From: Rosa chinensis
Lineage: Eukaryota; Streptophyta; Magnoliopsida; Rosales; Rosaceae
Reading direction: 5' to 3'
Assembly: GCF_002994745.2 (NCBI RefSeq)
Contig: NC_037092.1
Location: forward strand, 6,500,501-6,564,500
Length of the DNA: 64,000 bases
Shown here: positions 25,301 through 35,898 of the stretch, piece after piece
How the letters are laid out: each line of letters opens with the position of its first letter
Numbering within the stretch: position 1 is the stretch's first letter
Made by a program: the position numbers and the translations under genes
Notes under the pieces: generated by a model
The model's database searches: none
Told to the model about the DNA's origin: nothing
What the model saw: only the letters and a program-made list of their open reading frames with translations

Positions 25301-26658
25301 ATTACAAATGGAGTAAGGAAACAGAAAACTTAGATACAGAGAAGGTAGACAATTAAGAAGAGAATTAAGAAGAGAACAAGAGATTTAGCAGGTTTATTGG
25401 CTTACAAATCAAGTCTTCAAATCTGTCTAACAACTAACACAATGCATCTATTTATCTATATAATCCTAAACAATAAGCAAACAACTAAGAGGTATCCTAA
25501 TAACAATAGGCTAAACTATATATTCCTCAGAAAACCCTAAACAGAGTACTTTCCTTATTATATTCTGGATCAAATTCTGTTCTAAACCAAGAACCTCAAT
25601 TTTGCTAACTGCTAATGAATATAAATCGAACAGGACCTTCACAGTTCCACTCCTTTTCTTTTTCCCCAACGATTGAAACACCTAACCAACAATCAGCATA
25701 TCCTACTGACATTTTTCAATAGCAAATTTATATTCCCATACAAGCAAGATCCACCAAACGCAAATAAGATGATACATACATGATGAACCTGATATGACAG
25801 TCACAATTAGCTTCAACCTCATGAATAACCAAAAACAGAAAGCAACAAAATAGACAGAAAAAACCCTTATTCCAATCCACAGAGAGATATGAGACTGACC
25901 TTATATGAAACAAAAGAAACCCAACACCTTCAATCGTCATAGGACTCAGAAATGACCCGAGAGATGATATGGATAAATCAGTAGATTGGTACAGTTAAAG
26001 CTACCAAAAAAAAAAAAAAAGGAATGAAAGATTTTCACCATCAGCTATTCGATCTGAAATTAAACCCAGAACTGAAATTAAAACCCTAATTGAGAAATTA
26101 AACCCATAAAAATCTCGTTGAAGAAAATTTAAACCCATGAGAGAGATCTTAAAAGTTTGCGGGAGCAAGAGACCGGATGAAGGTGTCGATGATGACGACG
26201 GTGCTTGAAATGGAGAAATTAGCTTCAGTTTGGGAGTGGGTATTCATGCGTAGTACCAGATCAGCAGTAAGAGGGCAGATCTAGAGGTTGGGGTATTCGT
26301 GGATCTGGGGTCTTCTTCTTTTCGGAGTAAGAGGATAATTTTTGTTATTTTCCTCCAATAACCAAGTGATAGACTCACCTCACCGAGAGCGGAGTCAATA
26401 ATTGTAAGGGGTCGGGCAAGGAATTCACTTGAAATCCTTGCATTTAGATTTTCAATGCAACGAATATGAAAGTATATACAACGACTTTATCACTTTCTGG
26501 ATTTCAAAAAATTAAATACAAGGACTTCTTACATTCTTTGCAAATGATAAGAATCAAACGCAAGGACTTGCAATATTCTTTGGATAATACTATCAAATGC
26601 AAGGAATTTTAACTCCTTGTATTACAACCCATTGCATATACCCAGATTTGTTGTAGTG
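22302..26658. mobile_element. Non-autonomous CACTA element with 3-bp AAC duplication
   Basis: A 4,357-bp element starting CACTACAAGAAAAATGACC (22302) and ending TTTGTTGTAGTG (26658). The triplet AAC flanks both sides (22299-22301 and 26659-26661). Subterminal repeats based on ATTCCTTGCATT and its complement fill the first ~260 bp and the last ~250 bp. The interior is AT-rich without a transposase. A 21-bp unit CTAGTTCCAGATCCATACAAA is repeated in tandem at about 22725-22790, and GC-richer, possibly captured host sequence lies at 26150-26330. It was inserted into the PIF/Harbinger element. Confidence 0.88.
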
Positions 26659-27022
26659 AACGCGCAGAGAGAAGAACTTTGACAGACTTTTCCACGCTCA
26701 AAATCTTTGCTCTGATGGCTGGAAAAATATTGGAATTTGGTATTTATACTTAACACTACAAAGTCCATGATTTTCCATGATTTTCTAATTCCGTATGTAT
26801 GAATGATATTTTGAATACCCCTAAACTTCTATTCATTTTTAAAAGTCCTAATTGAATACCCCTAGACTTTGGTGGAATTCATAAAGATTTTTTAAAATCC
26901 TAATTGAATACACCCAGACTTTTATGGACTGTTAAAAGTCTCTATTGAATACACCCAGACTTTTAAATTTCATGGATTTCTTTAAAAGTGCCAGTAATTC
27001 CATATACAATACACCCCCCGTA

Positions 27023-27508
27023 GTCTAGTTTGAATAATAAACTGATTCTGGTTGATGGTGAATATTCTTGTTATACGGGAATGCAAGCTAAGGAATCAGA
27101 ATCAGAATCAGAATCAGAATCAGAATCAGCTGTCGAACACAACAAGAGAGGTCAACATCCAACTGAAATGATTCTGTTCCAACCCTCTGGATACAATTTG
27201 TAAATTATCACAAATTTTCATACTTGAATTACAACCTCAGATATAATGTTCGTCTGCTTGTCTGTAAGTACCAATTTTTTTCCACAATAGACCAAGTCAC
27301 GTTGATAAGATCTCCCTACTATTGTCTTGATGACTTCTGCAACCATATTAGCAATTTCAATCTTTTCTGGAAGACCAATTCAAGTATAAAATTCCGCACT
27401 GTTATTCCTGAGATCATTATTTTGTTTCTCAACACTACAGTAATCATATATATATGCTAGTTGTGTTGGAAATATTCTGTATCTGTGCTACGGAATCAAA
27501 ATCCAGTC
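27023..27508. promoter_or_regulatory. Upstream region of the first GLR gene, with (AATCAG)n tract
   Basis: The 486 bases before the GLR start codon. A tandem hexamer (AATCAG, about 6 copies) lies at about 27094-27129. The 5' UTR should lie in the distal part. I see no clear TATA element or other gene. Confidence 0.4.
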
Positions 27509-30500
27509 ATGTCTTATTCTACAGCTAAAACAGTCCAAAGACTTGCGATCTTGTTTCCTCTGCTCATCATCTACTTGCTATTCAATCTCTCCTACGCAGT
27601 TGAAGCTGAAGATGAGAAAAAAATCACTAACATTGGAGCAATCATTGATGTTAATTCCCGTATCGGGAAAGAACAGAAAGCTGCTATGGAAATTGCAGCT
27701 GAAAACTTCAACAACCAGTCAGACACTCATGAGCTAATCCTTCATTTTCGAGATTCTGGCCGCGACCCTTTTCTTGCTGCTTATGCTGGTATAGTTAACA
27801 TACATGCTTCATGAACATGATAGTTATCACCATGCAAGTAAGTGCATAGTTTAATTTCTACTGATGGATTTCTTTAATTTTATTGCAGCTAAACATTTGA
27901 AAAGGGAACAAAAGGTACAAGTGGTAATTGGCATGGAAACTTGGCAGGAAGCAGTTACAGTAGCTGATGTGGTCAAAAACCTGTCTGATCAAATTCCGGT
28001 CATTTCCTTTGCAGCACCCACCATATCCCCGCCACTAATACAACGGCGTTGGCCTTCCTTGATACGAATGGCTACCGATGGTGCTGCTCAGATGAAATGC
28101 ATTGGAGATATAGTTAATGCATACAACTGGAAAAGGGTTGTTGTAATATATGAAGATGATGGTTATGGTGGTGGTGTGGGGAGGCTGGCTATTTTATCTG
28201 AGACTCTAAGAAATGTTGGTTCTACAATTGAGCTTCGTATAGTTCTCCCACGACTTTCTGAGCCTGATACAAATTGGGATGAAATAAAGAAGCAGCTGTT
28301 GGAGATTTCCAATGTAAACTCTCGGGCATTTATAGTTCTTCAGTCATCTTTACCAACAGTAACTGGTCTATTCAAAGTGGCTAGGAAGATGGGATTTGTA
28401 GGAAATGATTCAGCTTGGATAATCACAGAGAGTATTGCTAGTTTGCTTGACCCTCATGGAAACTACGATATGGAAGGAACTCTGGGAATCAAGACCTACT
28501 ACGCCAATGAGTCTAGTTCTTATGCTGAATTCCAGAAGGAATTCCAAGCTAAGCATGCAGAAGAAAATAACTCCAAGCCAGGAATTTATGCTCTTCGAGC
28601 ATATGATACTATTAATGCCATTTCACAGGCCATAGAAGGAATCCCTAATAACACCACTAGTACTAGCCTTCAGGGTATGATAACTAGATCGTTGAGCAAT
28701 TACAACGGTTTAAGTGGGAAAATGCAACTAAAAGGAGGTGAGGTACCGCTGGATTCTCCGAGATTCAGGATCATAAATATTGTGGGTGGGAAGACAGATA
28801 ACGAATTAAACTTTTGGATACCAGACTTTGGATTTTCAGAAAGCCTTGAAAAAGTATCAGACAAATACAGAAGTAATGATGGTGTTGGCAAAGTCATTTG
28901 GCCCGGGAACCCAACACTGCCCTCCAAAGGCTGGGCAATGCCCACTGATGAGAAGCCAATGAAAATTTTGCTCCCAGCTTACCACGAAAATTTTGTAAGG
29001 CATATCAGCGGGGAGAACTCAAATGAGATGGGAAAAGAGGGTTTATGTTTAGGAAAGGAAAAACACGGTTTATGCTCAGGAAAGATATATGACGGTTTGA
29101 GTATTGATCTTTTCTGTTGCGTGCTATCTAAATTGAATTATTCCTTGCCACATGAATTTGAGTTATTTAACAAGGCCAATGGCACTTACAATGATATGGT
29201 AGAACTAGTCTATAACAAGGTAACAACTCTATCTATTTATAATTTTCTTTTAAGTTCTACGGTAGCATGATCCATTAAGTAAAAGCAAGCTATGAGTCTA
29301 GTTCATATAACACTAGTACTATGAGTAATATTGTAACTTAGGATAATCATTCCCACCTTCACTTATCTTATATAGTCTTGTTCACATATATTCTGGAATC
29401 TAGCTTGTTTTGTTTCTTTGCTAGTTTGCTGCAATATTTGATTTGATTTCTGATAAAGATTTTTTCCTTGTCATGTTACTCATCAAATAAAGACTTTTGA
29501 TGCTGTGATTGGCGATATGACTGTACTTGCATCGCGAATTGACAAAGTGGATTTCACTCAACCATATCTGGAGTCTGGTTTGTCATTGATAGTACCAGAT
29601 AAATCTAATGAGTCAACATGGCTGTTTATGAAACCTTTCACATGGCAGATGTGGGTGGCTAGTTGTGCCATCTTAATCTACACCATGTTAATAATATGGT
29701 TCCTGGAGGGTCCTTCCAGTCCAGAATTTGATGGTCCATTGATGAATCAGATCGCCACAGCTACTTGGTTCTCCTTCTCATCTCTGTTCTTTGCTCACAG
29801 TAAGCTAACAATTTCAGACATTAGTACATTGCCTAACTATGAAAACATTATGGCAGGCCAGGTGAAAACTGTTAGCTAACTAATGTGACCTTTGGTTTTA
29901 TTTTACTGCAGGAGAGAAAATCTATAGCAATTTGACACGAGTAGTTTTCATAGTGTGGCTGTTTGTTGTATTCATCCTAAACTCAAGCTACACCGCTAAT
30001 CTGTCTTCGATGCTTACAATTCAACGACTGAGCCCGAATGTAACGGACATTGAAATGTTAAGGACAACCAACTCATTAGTTGGTTGTGATAACGATTCAT
30101 TTGTAAGGGATTACCTGGAGAATGTTCTTCAATTAAAAAACATCGAGACAGTAGAGAGCAACTTAAAACCCGATACCTTCAGCAGCAACACGAGATTATC
30201 TGCTGTATTTCTTGAACTCCCATATGCAGAAGTTTTCATGAACGATTACTGTGAGGGATTTACCAACACCAAAGCCACCTACAGTTTTGGAGGCTTTAGC
30301 TTTGTAAGTAGTGTCCAAATTTTTCGTGTGCTACTGTTTTCTATACATGGGATACTGGAACTAACTAATAATATTTCTTCTCACTTTCACCATGCAGGCA
30401 TTTCAGAAAGGTTCTCCAATAGCGAGGAATTTCTCTAAGGTCATCCTAGATCTATTGGAGAACGGAAAAATGAGAGAACTTCGAGATCACTGGTTGAATC

Positions 30501-30688
30501 CGAGCAAATGTCCAACCAATACAACTTCCGATATGCCAGAAAACTTGACCATCGAGAGCTTTTGGGGCATCTTTGTAATATCCGGTGCGACTTCCACCCT
30601 CTGTCTTCTATCTTCTGCCATCTTGAAAAAGTTTGGACACCAAGCAGCATCCGGAACACGCCCTGAAAATTCCGTACAAGTGCTCTAA
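27509..30688 (+). CDS. GLR: Glutamate receptor-like channel (GLR), copy 1
   Basis: A plant ionotropic glutamate receptor homologue, a ligand-gated Ca2+-permeable channel. Exons: 27509-27788, 27889-29219, 29493-29799, 29912-30303 and 30398-30688; all GT-AG and in phase, 866 residues. A signal peptide (about residues 10-32) is followed by the amino-terminal ligand-binding-like domain (ITNIGAIIDVNSRIGKEQ to about residue 420). The S1 part of the ligand-binding domain ends in VDFTQPYLESGLSLIV with an upstream Arg (LASRIDK) at the ligand-carboxylate position. M1 is about 587-610, the pore loop about 622-640, M3 with SYTANLSSMLT about 650-675, and M4 about 824-846. The cytoplasmic tail is very short, about 20 residues. 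S1 contains a local duplication (GLCLGKEKHGLCSGK) absent from copy 2. The sequence suggests clade II; not tested by phylogeny. Tandem relative of the gene at 44855. Confidence 0.95.
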
Positions 30689-33375
30689 GTTTCTTAATGA
30701 TTGATTATATTACTTGGGAACATGCCAGATTTGGCCATGTGACTATGTCAGCAGGACCTTTATTTATTGCTTCACTCTCAGGCAATATATATGTGTGAGA
30801 TTCTTGTAATTAATGCATACTAGAAAGTATGTCCGCACTTTGCTGCGGGGTTTACAATTGTTAAAAGTACCAACATACAGCGTAAAGCCTCTTTCATCAA
30901 AATGTATAGTTGTGACAGGACCATGAAAGGGTGATTGGATTTCACGTACTGAACCTTCATCGATCAGAATGTTGTTCCGTAAAATATATAGCCTGCTTTA
31001 TCTTTATTTTAATCTCCATAACACACCCAATCCTTGATCGATAAGTTTTTCTTCAGTGGTTGGATGTCCCGTACTTTAACTGGCCTCATCTCAATTTCTC
31101 CTCATTGCCTGTCAAGAAGATGAACAATTAGTTAACACGAACAGATTTATGGAAGTGGTGATTATTGGTCAGGGCAGGAATACCATTTTAGAAAAGAAGG
31201 GAGGTTTCAATTTAGTGCAGTTTCATAGTTTTGAAGATATGAAAAGCAACTTTTTTTAGTCACCAAAAGTCTAGTCAATGCAGCAATGCTGCCTCAACAG
31301 AAAACAGAAATAATTCGAACTTTACCATCTGTTTTATATATGAATTTGAATACCTAATAAACTTATCTAATTACCTACAGATAATATAGAGTCATAATAA
31401 AGCAAAGTGAAACTTCTCATAAGCTTGAGTTTCGCCCTGTATTGTGTATGAACATGTATCTATATCATTTACATACTCAGGATGTATATGCTTAACTGAA
31501 AATAGTATTTAAATCTTGATGGCTTAATCACTTGAAATACAATGAACATGAGAAGAAAAAAGTAGGATACCCTCAAGAACAGATTTGAATGCCGTTGGGC
31601 CAGTTGCACTAATGCACATAACAAATCCAAAGAAATGAAAACTCGGCCCACTCTGTCATAAACCAAGAAATAAGATAGAAAATTCCACCTGACACCGCGT
31701 TCGAGCAAGTTTCCATATCTATTGATATTCGTTTTGCTAACAAAGATCTTCAGAACCCAGCAGCAACCTGAAGGAAAAAAAGTAGCAGCACATTAGAGAT
31801 TGTACATTCGACATGCATAATTGCATATTATGAAATGATCATATCAAAGACCATCCAAGACATCAGAACTTCATAGCCTATCTATACATCTAACCAAGAG
31901 CTGGAAAATATATCAGCATGTTCATATTGATTAAAAAAATATCAATCCACCAATTGAGTATTAAAAAAAAAAAAAACTGAAATCAAGGTTCAGATGAAAC
32001 CAGCAACCAAAAGGTTTGATTTGAGTATATAGGCAGTAAGAAGAAAAAAACCATATTCACATAAAGAGAGAGAAACCTATGAAAAGGTACACACCTGAGA
32101 AGCTAAGTCACTTCAAAGCCTAGAAAGAAAGAACAGCAGCACAAAACATAAAGCTGAAGAGAAGAGTAATGATACACAATTTTTCATTGTTATCCCAATT
32201 TGGTTATCTTTCAGCTAAGGCTTCGAAACTAAACAACTAAATCAATGCTCTGACGTTATACCCCAAATCGAGGCATTCCCGACAGAGTCTAGACCTGCTT
32301 CCCATTTGCTCATCCTTAATAGTGAATGCAGTAATATACAAATTGTCCATTCCACAACCAAAAAAAAAACAAATTTTTTACAAACATGGGAAAAGAATAA
32401 AGTGGGAGGTTGTAACTTCATATCGAAAGCATACAATATCAGTAAAGTGTGAAAACCATTAAAACCAAAAGATGAAAACCAGATCATTTTTCAGCTTTTA
32501 TGAAATCCAGAGGTAGAGGTTATAAACAACATCACAACAGAAAGTGCATCATAACATGCAACTCAATCATGACAAAAGTTCAATAAATCAACAAGTAATA
32601 TCCCCAATACTTTCTGATTTTGTACCACCAAACGCTGCAAGCAGTTTTGTTTATTCTTATTACTACGTATAATCACAAAAACATAGATCGAAAACAGAAA
32701 ATCATACCAAATTCTTACCGGACACAAAGAGACCAAGACTGGGACCGCACGGAAAAACCTCAGCTTCTAACCAAACCTGTGACAATCACAACAACAGTAA
32801 AACACAAAATCTAATAGCTAAGATAACTGAAATCAAGTGGCAGAGAATAAGAAGAAAAGCTGATCTTCTTTCTTTTAGTATACCATAAGCATTTCATACA
32901 AATCAAATATCACCCAAAAGTGCTCAAAAATCATTGAAGCCAAACTTAAACTCAGAAACGAGGTACTGACTAACCTATGTAGCTTCTCAAGAGGTAACAC
33001 AAATGATATGTAGACCAGTACCACCGATTAAAAGCAACCCAGCTCTGTACCTCCAAAACCAGACAGATCAAGCAATTTGTTTTAATACTGTGTTCGTCCT
33101 CTTTCAATTCCGAAAAGCTCCAGAATTATCTACTCTTTCTGCAAAGATCAAGCAAACAACCGGAAACCAACACCTCTGTGTCATCTATCAATCTCTAGCT
33201 GTTTCTGCACAGCCTCTTATAGGTTTCTGCGCATCAAATAAACGAGACGCGAGAAAGACCAGAATTAGGTGGCGGCCCAACAGATCAACAGGTGGACTCT
33301 GTAATTTCGGTAAACATAGAAGGGCACAATCGTCAATCCACTATTCATACATAAGGCAAACACTCCTTTAGTACT
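30689..33375. other. Intergenic, no recognised gene
   Basis: The first ~150 bases are the likely GLR 3' UTR. A motif near 30830 (TATGTCCGCACTTTGCTGCGG) is of a type seen at the ends of degraded plant transposons, but no partner end was found. The rest to 33.3 kb is AT-rich and intron- or UTR-like, with no open frame worth calling; a non-coding transcript cannot be excluded. Confidence 0.35.
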
Positions 33376-33936
33376 TTAGTACAGGGGAGTGAAATTTGCA
33401 CCCCCCTTATTACAATCTGCACCCCCTTCCTAATTTTTTAATATTTTCTGATGCCATCTTACATGTGTTTCCGATATTACCCTTATTCTCCAACCATTTT
33501 TCTTCAGTCTCTCTCTCTATCTCTGTGGCTCAAAACTCTCACTCCTCATTCCCTCCCTCTCTATCTCTTACTCTAGTCTCCGGCGATGGACACCAAACCG
33601 AGTCGCTAAAGCTGGCCTGCGACAGAGAGATTCCTGCTCAGCTGCAGAAGACGGACGCTACCGCGGCGGATTGTTGACCCGAGTGCTCCTACCGGCCACG
33701 ACACGACAGCGGACCACCATCAATCGAAGCGTCTCTTCATCGTCGACCTGTTGGTGGTCTCGGATCATCCATGCACTGGTTGTAGAGAGAGAGTCGAAGG
33801 CCCGAAGTTCATGATCCTCTGAAGGTTTCTAGGCAAGTTCCGGCAACTCCGGCGTCCGGCCCCCCCACGACGGCGCACAGGCACGGTTCTCTTCTTCTCA
33901 ACGTCGCCGTCACACTTCTGGTGGTAGTTCGTTCAA

Positions 33937-34358
33937 TTGTCGATTGTGGAGGAAGAATCGACGACGACTGCGAGAATCCTACTCTCAAGAACATCCCTCA
34001 AGAATTTCAATCACTTCCTTCATCCTCCTATCCACGATTCCTCATCCTCCTCTCAATTCCTCCGAAGCCTATGCTCCCTCGTTTCCCGACAATTCAATTC
34101 CCGCCATGCCAAGAACCCTCATCCTGGGTATTCCAGGAGCATGGTCTCTGCCTCAAGCTACAATCTTGACGAGAATCCGAGCTTGGGTCTCGATACCCGT
34201 GTTCCGGCGACCATTATCACCGGCTTTCTCGGTTCCGGAAAGGTGGGGTTTGGTTTCTCTGCTTCTCATTGTCTTTTTTCAATCTGGGTTTTGATCTGTT
34301 TTGTTGTTTATGATGTTGCAGACTACATTGCTCAATCATATACTAACATCTCAACATG
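33937..34358 (+). pseudogene. Captured COG0523 (CobW/P47K) GTPase fragment, exons 1-2
   Basis: Two exon pieces (about 33937-34242 and 34322-34358) joined by a GT-AG intron reading GFLGSGK-TTLLNHILTSQH. This is the Walker A P-loop and following helix of COG0523 metal-chaperone GTPases, preceded by TRVPATIITG as usual. The upstream part is a Ser/Arg-rich leader (SLVSRQFNSRHAKNPHP) that may be an organelle-targeting segment; the ATG at 34141 is another possible start. The G2-G4 motifs and the rest of the protein are absent. The retained intron shows the capture was from genomic DNA, not from mRNA. Not expected to make a working GTPase. Confidence 0.8.
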
Positions 34359-34377
34359 AAATATGAAGCAAAATTCT

Positions 34378-34480
34378 TCTTTCTGCGAACCCGACGAGCT
34401 TCTTTCTATTTGGGCAGCTACGACAACGCGTCTCGCTCCGAGCTTCTGAAGACTCGGGGAATCTCTCGTCTTCTCAACGT
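34378..34480 (+). pseudogene. Captured dual-specificity phosphatase fragment (IBR5-like)
   Basis: About 100 bp reading FYLGSYDNASRSELLKTRGI and SRLLN, followed by a GTAAGG donor. The run LGSYDNASRSELLKT is the start of the phosphatase domain of IBR5-type dual-specificity phosphatases, recalled from the family. One base shift seems to have happened just upstream, since the preceding Glu-Leu-Leu codons are in another frame. The catalytic HCxxxxxR loop is not present. It lies directly after the CobW fragment, on the same strand. Confidence 0.7.
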
Positions 34481-34800
34481 AAGGGCCCTGTTACTTGAAA
34501 TTTAGCTAGGTTTACAGATTGGTTTTAATGCTGGTTATAAGTTTAGTATTGTTTGCTCATCGGGTGTTGGAGGTATTCGGAATCTGGTATTCCCAGATTT
34601 CTAGTACTGGCTTCGATGCCTTAGCTTTATTCCCAGATTTCTATCGGAAGAAATGGTACAACTAAATATTGCACGAGCAGCTAATTCCATTGAATCTAAG
34701 GTGCTCGCCATCACTCCATTTGGATGGCCCCTTTCCTCATTTTCCCTATACACTTCAACACACCCATCAAGAAATATGAAGCATTAAGCATCAGCTTGTT
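34481..34800. other. Pack-MULE interior, possible third captured fragment
   Basis: Sequence between the phosphatase piece and the right arm. The stretch at about 34600-34780 has codon-like composition in places but no recognisable product. Confidence 0.25.
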
Positions 34801-35898
34801 AACTTATTCAGAATATTTTGTGGAATAATTTCCATGTCGGTAGTGGCAGCTGAGCAGGAATCTCTCTGTCGCAGGCCAGCTTTAGCGACTCGGTTTGGTG
34901 TCCATCGCCGGAGACTAGAGTAAGAGATATAGAGGGAGGGAGTGAGGAGTGAGGAGTGAGAGTTTTGAGACACAGAGATAGAGAGAGAGAATGAAGAAAA
35001 ATGGTTGGAGAAGAAGGGTAATATCGGAAACACATGTAAGATGTCATCAGAAAATATTAAAAAATTAGGAAGGGGGTGCAGATTGTAATAAGGGGGGGTG
35101 CAAATTTCACTCCCCTTAGTATATAGTATAATAATTTGTACCAACACTGCGTACTTTTCAAACACACACACACACACACACATATAATATATATATATAT
35201 ATAGCGGAAATGATCATTTACTCAATTTTAGTTTAAAAATTGCTCACTTACCTAAACACTCTAAGAGATTGCCCACTTACCCAAACACTCTAAGAGATTA
35301 TTTCCCTATTACCCAATTAAGTATTTTTTTTATTCTTTTTTATTTATTTTTGGGACAATTTTGCCCCCTCTTTCTTTGTCACTTAGAGAGAGAAGTGATA
35401 GGAGACCTTGCCGGACTTCGGTGACAAGTGGACTCCGGTGACATGAATCCGGGGACCGGTGACATGAATCCGGGGACCGGTAACCGGAATCTCTAATCCG
35501 GCTACCGAACCGGTGACCGGATTCACGTGTCTGATTTTATTAGGGGTCGTCAACGGGCCGGGCCTTGCTATATTTTTAAATAATTGCGGGCCGGGCTTTA
35601 TTAAAAATCAAAGGATCCAAGCCCGCCCATATAAAGCGGGCCTTGCGGGCTTTTTCGGGCCCGGCCGGGCTTGGCCTTGCAGGCTTTTTTGGGCCGGGCC
35701 TTGCGGGCTTTATTTATAAATAAATATTTAAAGACACAAGTATTTTTTTTTTAATCAAGCTTTGGAAATTCAATGGATAGTGATCAAATACAACCAAAGA
35801 TAACAGATCTATATAACTATAATGTACCCAAAAAAATCTATATTTATATATAGATACTAATTTATTGATAAATAAATTTTTAAAGACACTAATTTTTT

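Larger units (their letters stand above)
20041..27019. mobile_element. PIF/Harbinger element, split by a nested CACTA insertion
   Basis: The ends are GGGGGTGTATTGTAT (20041) and, at the right, ATACAATACACCCCCC (to 27019), an inverted pair. A GTA triplet flanks both sides (20038-20040 and 27020-27022), fitting the 3-bp duplication of this superfamily. Subterminal repeats of the type GAATACACCCAGACTTTTA occur near the right end (26860-26960), with matching copies near the left. It carries a truncated DDE transposase on the minus strand. A complete CACTA element sits inside at 22302-26658; without it the Harbinger element is about 2.6 kb. Confidence 0.85.
33384..35115. mobile_element. Pack-MULE-like element with ~265-bp TIRs and two host gene fragments
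   Basis: A 1,732-bp element. Its two arms are long inverted repeats of about 265 bp: the left starts GGGGAGTGAAATTTGCACCC and the right ends with its complement at 35115. The arms stay alignable inwards to the GCGACAGAGAGATTCCTGCT block. Flanks TTAGTACA (33376-33383) and TTAGTATA (35116-35123) match at 7 of 8 bases. The arms each contain CT-rich and GC-rich stretches. Between them lie fragments of at least two unrelated genes in the same orientation: a COG0523/CobW GTPase and a dual-specificity phosphatase. There is no transposase. The long arms with internal gene fragments suit a Mutator-like Pack element; the 8-bp rather than 9-bp duplication leaves some doubt. Confidence 0.8.

Noticed and set aside
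34791..35183. A 130-codon minus-strand frame
   Set aside because: It is the inverted arm of the Pack-MULE; the same translation occurs on the plus strand near 33396-33600.
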